A DNA stretch of 64,000 bases, taken from positions 26,919 to 90,918 of the forward strand of contig JAAMXY010001322.1 of assembly GCA_019677205.1 (NCBI GenBank). The letters are read 5' to 3'. Made by a program: the position numbers and the translations under genes. The number at the start of each line of letters is the position of its first letter. The stretch's first letter is position 1. This DNA is from Pinguiococcus pyrenoidosus (lineage: Eukaryota; Sar; Pinguiophyceae; Pinguiochrysidales; Pinguiochrysidaceae). Below, in pieces: positions 11,636-22,163 of the stretch. The notes beneath the pieces are model-generated. The model was not told the DNA's origin and searched no databases. It saw nothing but the letters and a program-made list of their open reading frames with translations.

Positions 11636-12691
11636 TCACGCTTCCAAGGCGGGTCGGACGACTTGCGTGAGGCTTGCAATCGCGCCCGGAGGAAGCTGCG
11701 TCTTTCCGTTGACCAGGCCAGGCTCAACGCAGAGCATCTCCAGGTAGCCGTCGTTGTTGAAGTCGGACATCCCTGCCGCTGTGTCGATCCTGTCGAAGAG
11801 CTTTTGATGAGCTCCACACGCAGTAAGGAACGAGGAGTTTCTCCGCTTCTCCGCTTCTCACCATGGGTTCCAAAAGACCGTGTCCGGGCTCAGCGGGCCC
11901 TCCGAGGCGCCCTCGACGATCTTGGCCGACTTGCTGACTTCGAAGTCACCGGCGGGACATTTGACGAGGATCGGATCTGGAATCGGCGCGCAGAAAATCC
12001 GGTCCGTCTCCTGGGTAACGTCCACCACCTCCCTCGTCTCCTGCGTGGCCCAGAGAAGTGCAAATGTCAGTGGCGGGATCGCCGCGCAGGTGCTTGTACA
12101 GAAGCTACGTGGAAGGCCAACCTCGATCGGGTTCGTCAGCTCGCCGGTGACCTTGTCGAAGTAGCTGCAACCCTGGAAACCGATGACCCGCGTCTCCGTG
12201 ATGTCGCCCACGTTGAAGTAAGGGTGCTGCAGGCACTGGAAGCCGAACTCTTCGTCGCCGGTGTTCTTGATGTTCAGCACCGTGGTGAGGCTCTCCGGCG
12301 CCAGGCGCACGTCGAATTGCAGCTCGTACTTGTAGGGCCACGCTTCGTGCGTCGCGTCTTCATGGGTGATGACGAAGCTGCTCACGAGCTCATCGCCTTC
12401 AGTTGTCGAACCCGCGAAGTTCCACTTCGAGTTGCGCACGAAGCCATGCTGCGCCATGCGCTCATCCGGCCGTCCGAACTGCGGAAACACCAGCGGAATG
12501 CCGCCCCGGATGGACTTCTCGTTGTTGTACTTCGCATCGGAGCTCACCCAGAGCATATTCCGCTGTGGCGCCGAAGCCGGGCTGAACTTGGTCACCGAAG
12601 CCCCAAAAAGATACACTTCGCAGCTCGAGCCCGACGGATGCACCATTCGCACCATCTCCATGTCTCCGTTTCCAGTCACGAGCTCGGCCAT
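11636..12691 (-). CDS. glucose-6-phosphate 1-epimerase (aldose 1-epimerase family)
   Basis: Three exons on the minus strand: 12691-12122, 12040-11862 and 11789-11636, giving 300 residues. The 81-bp intron (12041-12121) is a multiple of three without a stop and so looks coding, but removing it gives TNPIEETREVVDVTQETDRIF, matching the family block before the conserved ETDR. The second intron (11790-11861, 72 bp) restores FWNPWIDTAAGMSDFNNDGY followed by LEMLCVEPG, the family's C-terminal signature; without it the protein would end at FWNPW. Other family features are the N-terminal RGGIPLVFPQFG and the catalytic His in LQHPYFNVGDI. It interconverts alpha and beta hexose-6-phosphates in the cytosol and has the usual length. 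Confident. Confidence 0.9.
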
Positions 12692-13548
12692 TTCTGCTTC
12701 GCTTGGGCAGATGTGGCGCAGCGACGCGTGTAGCTTTTTCTAGCTTTGCACAAAGCGTGCCGTCTGGTCAAACGAAGCTTCGATTCGATGTTTCACCCCG
12801 GGGCCTCACTACTAACCAACAAGCTATTCAGCGCAAAGGCAAGGGTGCAACCTTCGGATTAGACGTCGTTTCTCATGCATAATATGTTCAATAAATACCG
12901 CTCAAGTTTATAAACTTCGTACTGAGCCATACTGTGGAGATGCATCCCTACGCCACAGGAAGGCGACGTTGTCGGACGTCCAGAAGCGTTGAGCGCTATT
13001 CGTCAGCGCGGCAGAACGAAGTGAGTGGGATGGCGGCAGGCGAAGGAAGGCTCGATTGCTAGGGTCCCATGCTTCGCACAGATCGGGGCCGCCGCTTCGT
13101 CCCGGCGAACTTGGATCCTGCCGTCCGCGACCGATGGACGGAACGAAATCGACTCATGTGCTACACGTCCCACTGCACCGATGAATCGACGGACCGAGTC
13201 TCCTCCGGCGCATCCTGCAACGTGGCGCTTCTCAAGGAACCGGCATGACCGTGCCTTGTGCTCCCTTGAAAGAGAGGAACTCAGAACTTCACAGCGTCGA
13301 ACACGAGAGCTTCACGGAAGAACTAGCCCTTATCCTTTTCGCATCTCCGCGTGTACTCTTCCAAAAGCATGCGCTTCTTTACACAAGTTCCACTATCGTA
13401 GCCGATCTTGTAGTCTGCGGCGATGGCAAGCGGCGCAGCTACGACCAGCGGCCAAAACGTCTTCGCCCTAACGCTTCGCAGCACCGAGCAATTTTGAGAT
13501 TGGCGAGAAGATATGATCTCACAGACGCAAAGACACGCGAGAGCCGAC
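12692..13548. other. intergenic spacer, no gene seen
   Basis: This spacer of about 860 bp holds the epimerase promoter (a patch rich in A and T near 12875-12920) and the 3' flank of the microprotein gene. Plus-strand frames at 13025-13592 are moderately long but basic and unlike any protein, so I do not call them. Confidence 0.35.
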
Positions 13549-13738
13549 TCAAGCGAAGGCGTACCAGAAGAGCGTTACGCCGACTGCCGTGACGAGAGAG
13601 ATTTCCATGTTCTTATGAGGGCAGGCCCAGGCATCCTGTTGCAGTAGTGTCAAGGCATGGCTGGATTTGGCGTCGAATTCGTGGCTGTGGCACCTCCTCG
13701 AGCTCACGCAGGCGCTGCTTGCGCTGCTCTTGTGTCAT
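13549..13738 (-). CDS. 43-residue single-pass membrane microprotein
   Basis: Two small exons join in phase 0: 13738-13694 (MTQEQRKQRLRELEE) and 13635-13549 (DAWACPHKNMEISLVTAVGV... to TGA), over a 58-bp intron with donor GAG/GTGCC and acceptor CAACAG/GAT. The product has a charged amphipathic N-terminal helix and a C-terminal hydrophobic span ending LFWYAFA, like small tail-anchored or mitochondrial inner-membrane proteins. Two ATTGG motifs (13901-13905 and 13925-13929) lie 160-190 bp upstream of its start, as at other promoters here. I do not recognise the family. The exon boundaries and membrane span support a gene, but one this short can arise by chance, and an upstream exon may exist. Confidence 0.45.
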
Positions 13739-14001
13739 CCAGCTGCGCAGGGAGCTCCTGTTAAGCGCTCTCCTCTGCTCAACTCCGGACGCGGTGCGCC
13801 TCTTCCCAACGCGCCTGGCGCCGTAGCTGGAGCGGACAGATACGGATCCTTGCGAGTCAGCTGATAAAAGGAGTTTTCGCTGGCCTCGCAGCGGATCGCC
13901 ATTGGCCGAACATAGGCCGCACTGATTGGATGAAGGTCTACGCATCCTGTTGCAAGCGAACACTATCACCTGCAAACAAAACTATTGAATGCGTCGTCAC
14001 C

Positions 14002-14926
14002 TTACGGATGTCGTAAGATGTTGTGCGCAACTGGCTGATCACATTCGTTCTGCTCTTCAGTTGTGACGCAATGCGGCCCTATCAAATCTTCACGCTGACG
14101 CATTACACCTAATGCATCGCACCGAAGTATAATCGAAGAACAACCATCTAATGATACCTTTTCATCAATACACCTATCGCACACGCACACGAGCCCTTTC
14201 TCAACCAATCGCAGCTCGCGGACGCCTGGCCCGCCACAGTCCCCCCCAAATTGTTGATATCGGAGATGGCTAATATCCGGAGTCACGCCGCTGCGCCTTT
14301 CTTCTGGGCACTTCCATTGCAGCCACTTCCTTGCTTGGTGGTTACACAGTGTCACAGCCATTCGGAGTCCATACGGCCATAGTCGTTTGGGTGCCTTGCG
14401 CATGATGTACTTGCATTTGGCCTTGACAAACTTGATAGCCCTCTCAGCTCTGTTCTGATTTTGAGACTCTGGCTCTGAGGCACCTTTTTGGATCGCGTAC
14501 GTCCTCAATAGTTCTGAAACTCTCTCCGACTGTTGGACCTCTTTCGCGCCATCAGAAATGAGCCTCCTTGGTGCTCCGTGGTCACTTATGAACTGTTGGA
14601 GGGCCTGGTAGAACTGATTCTTCCGTTTCATCGGATAGACGCTCATGTGTCCATCCGAGCCGTAGAACATCTGAGCACATTGGAACCCGTGCACGCCCTT
14701 TTGGCTGGCGAAGAAGGTCTTTCGCGGCCTTCTCGGTCGCTTGTGACACTGCACCCTCATGCTTCGCCTCAGCTGCTTGCTTCCCTTGCTGTGCCGACCG
14801 TGTCATGCTCATGAGCTGCTTCTTCAGAGCTTTGATCTCGGATTTCAGTGCACGTAGATCTTTGGGCTCTGGGGTCATCCTTTCCTGCACGGTCTCATGC
14901 GAGGTCCTGCGTAGCCGACTGCCCAT
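14002..14926 (-). pseudogene. broken Ty1/copia-type integrase fragment (CoDi-like)
   Basis: The minus-strand frame 14760-14002 carries an integrase core: FYGSDGHMSVYPMKRK, ISDGAKE (second catalytic Asp), QNRAERAIKFVKAKC (catalytic Glu helix) and APKRLWPYGLRMA, with a TPDISHLRYQQF block, as in diatom CoDi copia elements. An overlapping frame, 14926-14582, encodes a Lys/Ala-rich coiled segment and runs out of frame into the integrase, so at least one frameshift separates them. Reverse transcriptase, RNase H, primer-binding site and proper LTRs are absent, and the integrase frame runs straight through the left copy of the 90-bp repeat. This is a dead fragment of a retroelement and marks the only clear mobile DNA in the window. 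Confidence 0.75.
14149..14238. repeat. 90-bp exact direct repeat, left copy
   Basis: This is identical over 90 bp to 14959-15048, with unrelated flanks on both sides of each copy. It starts TAATGATACC and ends CCCGCCACA. In this copy it lies inside the integrase-derived frame. Confidence 0.95.
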
Positions 14927-14958
14927 TGGCCTCCCCTTCTCAGATCGCCTGCCCTGCT

Positions 14959-15048
14959 TAATGATACCTTTTCATCAATACACCTATCGCACACGCACAC
15001 GAGCCCTTTCTCAACCAATCGCAGCTCGCGGACGCCTGGCCCGCCACA
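14959..15048. repeat. 90-bp exact direct repeat, right copy
   Basis: This is the second exact copy, in the same orientation, 720 bp beyond the end of the first. Here it lies upstream of the coiled segment of the retroelement fragment, out of frame with any coding sequence. It is either a recent local duplication or the remnant of element-mediated insertion. Confidence 0.95.
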
Positions 15049-15456
15049 ATCCGAACAAACCGAATAGTTGAGGAGCGAAGGCTTCTCGTTTCCTGCAGCT
15101 TATAATCAGGACAGAAAGGTTTCATGCTCAACTCGATTGGCACTATGGAAAGAATTGGTCAACGGAATCTCCCTAGAGCCAATCAAAGTATCCTACCCAC
15201 TGCCCGCCAAAAGCATTGGCGGATTGTGAGATCCTTCAACGTGCAGTTCAAAGGGCCCGCGCAATCCATCCAAATCTTTCGCACCGGCCCCTCACCCCCA
15301 ACTGTGGCGCCCGGTCCACGCCGCCTGCCGAGTGAACTCCGCGAGCTCACGGAGCAGCGAGCCGCGGACGGACAAGGCAGTCCGACGGCGTTTGGACGCT
15401 CCGATCTTCACTGAATCACTGCGTTTTCTGCGCGGAACCCAAAGGCCAAGTCAACG
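15049..15456 (+). promoter_or_regulatory. upstream region of the ABC transporter
   Basis: This stretch of about 400 bp before the transporter start codon holds three ATTGG/CCAAT motifs (15136-15140, 15179-15183 and 15215-15219), 240-320 bp before the ATG. I see no TATA box at a fixed distance. Confidence 0.4.
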
Positions 15457-18400
15457 ATGGAGAAAACCTCCGCAGGTAAGCGACTAGCACGCTAAAACAG
15501 GCTTCGGGTGCGCCGCCCCAGGCGTCACGCGGACATCGTCTCACGCAACGCGTTGAAACGCGTTTTGCCACGCGCTTTCCAACGCGCTTTGCAATCCAGC
15601 TGAGGCCAAAGCAGAGGAGAAGCCGCTGCTCGGTGGGGATGCGCCCTCGCTTCTCGCGGACTTGTCGGATGCTGCGCTCGTGAGCCGCTTCAAAGCATGG
15701 ATGAGTGACCACGGCTTCGACTGGGAAGACGCACTGCGCGAGGAACCGACGCAGGCCTCAGCAATTCCCGAGACTCCGACGGCGCGTGCCAAACGTGCCA
15801 AAGAGTTTGGGGATCTCGAGAGCTTCTTCCGTGAACTGGCGGAGCTTCGTGCGCAGCACGGAAGCCCGTTTCCGTCCGGCTTCGAAATCCGCTTTAAGGA
15901 CCTCTCCGTGTCGGTGACCGAAAAAATCGACGAAGAGCGCATCAGCACCGTGGGGAACACACTCCTGCAGCCTCTTCAGCGCATGATGCATCCGCCTCAG
16001 AAGGTGGAACGTCACCTGCTGCGCGGCATCAGCGGAATTCTGAAGCCTGGACGCCTCACGCTGCTTCTTGGGCCGCCGGGGTGTGGAAAGACGCTGTTCA
16101 TGAAGGCGCTCAGTGGAAAGCTGTCGCGTAGCCAGCTGTCCGTCGGCGGGACGATCCTCTACAATGGCCACGAAGCCAATGACACGGAGGCTTTCGTTCT
16201 TTCCAAGAGCGTCGCCTACATCCAGCAGCAGGACAGCCACCTGTCCACCCTCACCGTGCGCCAGACTTTTGAGTTTGCGTGGAAGGCCTTGGTTGGCGTG
16301 GATGGCGAAGACTTCGGCGACGTCAAGGAGCAGCTCGAACAGGACATTGGCTCCAAGGTTGACAACATTCTGCGGCTGCTGGGCCTCGAAGGCTGTGCGG
16401 ATACCATTGTTGGAAACGAGCTGCTGCGGGGCGTCTCTGGCGGCCAGAAGCGGCGCGTTGGCGCTGGTGAGATGCTCATGGGCCAGTTTGGCGCGTTCCT
16501 CGCGGATGAGATATCGACTGGCTTGGACGCCGCGACCACCTTTGACGAGATATTCATGATCCGCATCGCCACGCGGGTCTTCAATCTCACCACCTTGGTC
16601 AGCCTGCTGCAGCCTACACCGGAGGTGGTCGAGCTCTTTGACGACGTGATGCTCCTTGACCATGGTCAGGTCGTCTATCACGGCCCCCGCGAAGGGATCG
16701 AGGCGCACTTCGAGAACCTCGGATACCGCCGTCCCCACCTCAAGGATCTGGCCGACTACCTCCAGGAGGTTACCACCACGGACGGCTCCGCATTCTTCGA
16801 TCCCGGTGCAAGCGTCCAATCGGCTCCTCGCACCAGCGAGGACTTCGTCTCGTGTTGGAAGGAGACGGACGCTTCGAAAGCCATGGATGCGGAGCTCAGC
16901 GAGGCGCCCGAGAAAGGAACGTTCGCGCCAAGCCTGCAGGTCGAGTTCTCGAACAGTTGGCTGGACGACTTCAAGCTGTGCCTCAATCGCCAGGTCGCCT
17001 TGACGATGGGAGACATCAAGACTGCGCAAACGCGTATCATCCAGCAGATCGTGGTCGGCGCGCTGGTCGCTGGCCTCTTCGCGGACCTGGACCAGGACGC
17101 CTTCCAGAGCAAGTACGGCGTCATCTTCGTGGCCATCATCAACTTCTCTCTGACCGCGATGCTGACGCTCTCCGCCCGCTTCGAGCAACGAGCCGTTTTC
17201 TACAAGCAGCGGGACGCCAGCTTCTTCCGCACGTCCACGTACGTGATAGCAACGACCGTGGTGGGCTTGCCCCAGCAGATCATCGAGGTGGTGGTCTGGT
17301 CGTGCATCGTGTACTTCTCGGTGGGCCTCTCGGACGACAACGGCGGACAGCATTTCCTCATCTTCATTGCCACCCTGATCCTGGTGTCCATCACCATGGA
17401 GCAAGTCTTCCAAATCCTGGTCGCCACGTTGCCAAGCGCCGAAGTCGCGCAGCCCGTGGCGTCCGCGGTCATCGTCGTCCTCGTGCTCTTCAGCGGGTAC
17501 GTCATCGCCGAAGACAACCTGGACGACTGGTTCGTGTGGCTGTACTACCTCGATCCCGTCGCTTGGGCCTTCATCATCCTCGCGCAGAACGAATTCGATT
17601 CGGAGACGTACGACGGCGAGGTCGATCTCGGCTCCGGCAGGACCATTCGCGAGGGCGACTTGGCGCTTGAGGACCAGGGGCTGGAGACCGACGGAGCGCG
17701 CACGAACATTGGCGTGCTCGTGCTCCTTGCCTATCTCCTGCTGACGTTCTTCGGAGCTAGCTGTGCTTTCCACAGCATGCGCTTTGAGCCACCGCACTCG
17801 TCAGGTGAAGAAGAGGAGGAGCGGGAGACCGTGCTGGCCAAATCCAAGATATCCCCCGGTCCCTACACTGGGATGAGCTTTCGTCAGAAGGTGGAGAGCG
17901 GAGACGGAATGACGTCGCGGCTGCCCTTTGAGCGCACCGACCTCTCTTGGCAAGACTTGTCCTACAGCGTCACGGTTGGCAGTGACACCCAGCTGGAGCT
18001 TCTTCATAACGTCAGTGGCTACGCCAAGAGTGGTTCCTGCACTGCTCTCATGGGCAGCTCGGGCGCCGGCAAAACCACCTTAATGGACGTCATCGCCGGT
18101 CGCAAGACGGGCGGCAAGGTCACCGGCAAAATATTCGTGAACGGCTACGAACTCGACAAGCAGTCCTTCTCGCGCATCATCGGCTACTGCGAACAGATGG
18201 ACATCCACATGAAGACCATGACGGTGATGGAGAGTCTCCGCTTCAGCGCGCGCCTCCGCCTCCCCGCCGACACCGTGGACGAGGACATCTTCCACTTCCT
18301 CAACGACATCCTCTCGTCTCTGGACTTGACGCACCTGCAGGACGCGCAAGTGGTTGGGCTGTCACAGGAGCAGCTGAAGCGACTGACGATCGGCGTGGAG

Positions 18401-19810
18401 CTCTGCGCGAACCCTGGGGTGCTGTTCCTGGACGAGCCCACCAGTGGGCTGGACTCGCGCGCCGCGGCGCTGGTCATGAAGACCATCAAGCAGGCCGCGC
18501 GCAGCGGCCGCGCGGTGGTGGCAACCATCCATCAACCGTCCCAGGCCGTCTTTGCGCAGTTCGACCAGCTTCTTCTGCTGATGCGCGGAGGTCGCACGGT
18601 GTACTTCGGCGGTCTTGGCGACGACGGCATCGCGATCGTGGACTACTTCCGCAGCCAGCCGGGCGTCGCTCCGTACAAGTCCGGTACGAATCCTGCCGTC
18701 TACATGCTTGACTGCGTCGGTGCTGGCACCAGCGGAAGCTCGGTCACGGACTACCACCAGGTGTGGATCGGCAGCACGCACAGGTCGGTGCTCGACGAGC
18801 AGTTGCTCCGCCCAGGCCTGTCCGTGCCAGGAGAGCGCGCGAAGATCGAGTTCGAAGAGCTATACGCGGCAAGCTACGCTGTGCAACTGAAGATGTGCAT
18901 GTGGCGCGCGGCCATCAACTACTATCGAAGCCCGCAGTACAACGTCACCCGCATCAGCATCGGGGCCTTCGTTGCGCTGCTCTTCGGCAGCGTATACTGG
19001 CAGCAGGACTACGACGACTTCTCCAACGCATACAGCCGCGTCTCGCTGATCTTCATGACGACGCTGTTCCTTGGCATCGTCTGCTACGTGTCCGCGATCA
19101 GCCCATTCCACGAGCAGCGCGCCGTGTTCTACCGCGAGCGGGCGGCCAACATGTACGAGGTGTCCTCGTACGTCGGTTCGATCGGCATTGTCGAAATACC
19201 CTACCTCGTCGTCACTGCCTTCGTCTTCACGGTGATCTACTACTTCACAGTTGGGTTCCAGGACGAGGCGGATCTCTTCTTTGAGTACTACGTGCTCATT
19301 TTCCTCTGGATCACGATCATGACCTTCTTCGGCCAGGCGCTGGTCGCCATCTTCCCAACGATGCCGGCCACCATGGCCGTCGGCTCCGGCCTCGTGCAGA
19401 TTTTCAATCTCTTCGCTGGCTTCATGCAGCCAGTGGACGAGATCCCCGAGCAGCTCATCATGCTGTACTGGGCCTCCCCGCTGCACTACGTCTTTGAGGG
19501 GCTCGTGACGTCCCAGTTTCGGGACGATGATACGAAGGTGACCCGTACGATCGTGGGCGAGGGCACAGTCGTCGTGGAGATGAGCGACCTGATCGACGAT
19601 CTGTACTCCGAATTCGACTATGACCATTGGGACTACATCATCGGTAAGATTCAGCGTCCACCGACGCTTGTCGTGGGTTCCGACTCTTTTTCGTCCTTTC
19701 TGCTCTTGCTCATAGTGTTTGTCTGCACAGGGGTCTTGATCGCTTTCATCGTGGTGTTTCGCCTGACGACGTTCTTGGCGCTGACGTACATCAACCATCT
19801 GACGCGTTAG
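15457..19810 (+). CDS. full-size PDR-type ABC transporter (ABCG)
   Basis: A 19-bp first exon (15457-15475, MEKTSA) is joined over a 124-bp intron (15476-15599) to 15600-19810, giving 1409 residues. The second exon alone lacks an ATG near its start, which is why the first exon is needed. Order is NBD1-TMD1-NBD2-TMD2, the reverse orientation of the PDR family. NBD1 has Walker A GPPGCGKT (about 164-171), signature VSGGQKRR and Walker B FLADEISTGLD. NBD2 has GSSGAGKTT (about 826), the divergent signature LSQEQLKRL normal for this family, and LFLDEPTSGLD. Each TMD has about six helices, with FYKQR and FYRERAANMY PDR motifs. It is a plasma-membrane exporter of lipids, toxins or secondary metabolites, closest in style to oomycete and plant PDRs. 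The substrate cannot be read from sequence. Confidence 0.95.
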
Positions 19811-19836
19811 TCCACCAGCATTTTTGCTGGGGGACT
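19809..19836 (+). other. 3' flank hairpin overlapping the transporter stop
   Basis: A 28-nt inverted repeat has 12-bp arms (AGTCCACCAGCA and TGCTGGGGGACT, one mismatch) around a TTTT loop and starts within the transporter's TAG codon. It would form a strong stem-loop in the mRNA. The rest of the 208-bp convergent spacer shows nothing else. Confidence 0.6.
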
Positions 19837-20018
19837 CGTGAGATTCTCCTTAGCCTTCCGCCTTCGGACAGTAGACGGAAGGAGCGGGGTAGCGCAGCAT
19901 CGGAGGTGATGTGGTCTGTTTTGGGGACCAGCACGTCCATTTTGCTTGTTTTCATTGATAGCCTTGCGGAAGAATGGCAGGCGCACACGCATCTGTCCAA
20001 GCCTGGAAGTGTGCAGAC

Positions 20019-22038
20019 CTAACGAACAAGTATTACAGCGATGTCCGCCACGTTCGTGCCGGTCGGACCGGTCTTAATCAAGCTTCCATCCCCGAGCGCC
20101 TCCAGATACTCGTACGCATTATTCTCTTGCAGATACTGATCAACGCTCATTCCCCGACTCTGACCTCTTGCCAGCGTCTCACCAGTGACCTGTCCACCGG
20201 CCGCATCTGTGGGACCGTCCGTGCCGTCTGTCCCAAAGCTCATTATCATGACGTCGTTCAAACCCGCGATTCCTGCAGCGGCGAAGATACTGCGTGAGCC
20301 CTTGCGTCGCAGCGCCGCTCGACGGCAGCCAATTCGACAAGGCTTGCGTCAAGCTGAATCCACTCACCAGGAGCGGCTGCCATGGCCAGCTCTTGATTTC
20401 GGCCTCCACGACCCTTCCCTGCAGGGCAGCGAAGAGAGCACGGTCACATTGAGAGGAAATGCCAAGAGCAAAGCGAAGCAGGAAGGAAGGGTGTGGGCAG
20501 CCAACTGAACGCATCATCACCTCTAAGCGTGACGGTGGTCTCCCCTCCGCAGATGATGCACGCAGGTCTAGGCAGCGGATGTCCCGTCTCACAAATCTCC
20601 TTCGCGATCGCAGCATAAACCTTCGCCACTTCTCTTGCTTCGCCCTCCACGCTTGTGCTCATGAGCAGCGCCTTGTACCCCAGCTCCTCTGCGACACGCT
20701 TAGCCGCCAGCGCGGCTACGCGATTGCAACCCACCAGCGTAGTCTGGCTGTGAGAGAAGTCCTGGGAGCTGCTGGCAACGCCCCCATGCTGCTCCTGTTG
20801 CTGCTCCTGTTGCTGCTGCTGCTCCTGCTCCTGCTCCTGCTCCAGACCGCTCTGCAAGTGGTCGCGAACGCCGTTCGGCAAGCGATCCAGTATGCCATAC
20901 TTCTTGCAGATCTCGACGCATCTTTCATACGTCGAATCCGCGGTATCCGCAACGGTTGGCCCAGACGCAATGAAGGCAAGATCGTCGCCAATCTGTTCAG
21001 CGGTGAAGAGGACGTAAGCCGCACACTTTCTCGCCCTTCCCAGCTTGCAAGCTTGCAAACTCACCACATCGCTCAGCACGAGGCTCTCCATCTTCGCGGG
21101 ACGTGCGACTTGGGCGAGACGGCCTCCTTTCACGCGGCTCAGATGCTTCCGTACGCAATTCACCTCCACGATGCTCGCCCCACTCTCCAGCAGTAGCGTG
21201 GTGCAGGCCTGCTTGTCCGCCAAGGACACTCCGTCCACTGGCGACACCAGCAGCGCCGAGCCGCCGCCACTGATGCAGACCAGCACCAAATCATCTGCGG
21301 TCGCATCCCGCAGCAAGCCGAGCAGCTCTTGTGTCGCAGCGACGCCGCGCGCATCCGGCACCGGATGGGAAGCCTCTCGCAGTGCTACCGCGCCGTTTCC
21401 CAAGCCACAGCCATGGCCATCCTTCGTCACCACCAGGCCACTGAGCTTGTTCTCCAGTCCAGCTTCGGCTGTACCCACAAGACAAACGCACAATGATGAA
21501 CACACGACGATTAGTCTGCACGCCCAAACGCACGCAAACCAAGACAAACACACAAAGACACACACAGAGACACCCACAGACACACACAAAGACACACACA
21601 AAGAGGCACAAAGAGGCACAAAGAGGCACAAAGATACACAAAGACACACAAGTCCAAAATCGACAATCACTCCGAAATCAATGGCAAACCCAGAAGACAA
21701 CACGAAGGAAACCCAAAGGGAAACGCCGAAGCCACGAACGAACCAAAGATGCTCTCCAATTCGCCCGCCATCGTTGCGGAAGCTTTTCCAAAGCCACACA
21801 AGATGATGCGTCGAAGTCTCGCGAGCTCGTAAGCGCGCTCGGAGCCGCCCAGCGGCGCACAAACGCGGAGAAGTCCAGTGTTCGCGTCCACCCGCACGCT
21901 TTGTCGCACTTGGCGACGCGGATCTGCGGCCGCCAGTGCACCCTGGAGTATCTTCTCCGCGTGCCTCGCGAGCAAAGATCGCTCTGGCGCTGCTGTGCCA
22001 TGCGCAAGCGCGGTGGCGACCAGAAGCACGCGCCTCAT
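20019..22038 (-). CDS. glycerate 2-kinase (MOFRL family)
   Basis: Five exons on the minus strand: 22038-21744, 21468-21065, 20992-20521, 20418-20368 and 20272-20019, with all phases consistent; 491 residues. Family blocks in order: RRIILCGFGKASATMA, VVTKDGHG, REASHPVPDARG, LVCISGGGSALL, the join LVLSDVIGDDLAFIASGPT created only by removing the 72-bp intron 20993-21064, ICGGETTVTLRG, GRGGRNQELAMAAA and MSFGTDGTDGPTDAAGG. It phosphorylates glycerate to 2-phosphoglycerate in serine, fructose or photorespiratory carbon salvage. The first intron (275 bp) holds a CACAAAGA-type repeat. A Glu/Gln repeat at about residues 280-297 is encoded by a trinucleotide run. The start MRRVLLVATALAHG may be part of a targeting peptide. 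A longer frame to 22200 would overlap the divergent hydrolase gene. Confidence 0.9.
21530..21655. repeat. CACAAAGA/CACAGA simple repeat in a kinase intron
   Basis: This is a run of CACA-AAGACACA, CACAGAGACAC and GAGGCACAAA units, including exact GAGGCACAAA tandem copies near 21604-21632. It lies within the 275-bp first intron of the glycerate kinase gene, where the coding strand is pyrimidine-rich. Confidence 0.8.
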
Positions 22039-22163
22039 TGGACTGCCGCCCCGAGCTGGCGCCAAAGTGCGCCGTTGTGACAGACGGTCTCGCGCTTCTC
22101 CCTCTGTCACGGCGTTCAAAGCGCCGCATATCTTTGGCAGTTTCGCCCGAAGCGCCGTACAAA

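Noticed and set aside
13025-13592. Overlapping plus-strand frames between the epimerase and microprotein genes
   Set aside because: Basic, motif-free and mutually overlapping; the start of each is arbitrary and no consistent splice chain emerged.
14149-15048. The 90-bp repeats as LTRs of a complete retrotransposon
   Set aside because: The integrase frame runs through the left copy, only 720 bp lie between them, and reverse transcriptase is missing.
15758-17797. 679-residue antisense frame inside the ABC transporter gene
   Set aside because: It mirrors the codon bias of the real gene (third-position G/C), has no domain, and its composition (Arg/Val/Asp/His repeats) is that of a shadow frame.
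16440-18400. Divergent second ABC signature (LSQEQLKRL) as a sign of a dead transporter
   Set aside because: This variant is normal for the second nucleotide-binding domain of full-size PDR transporters.
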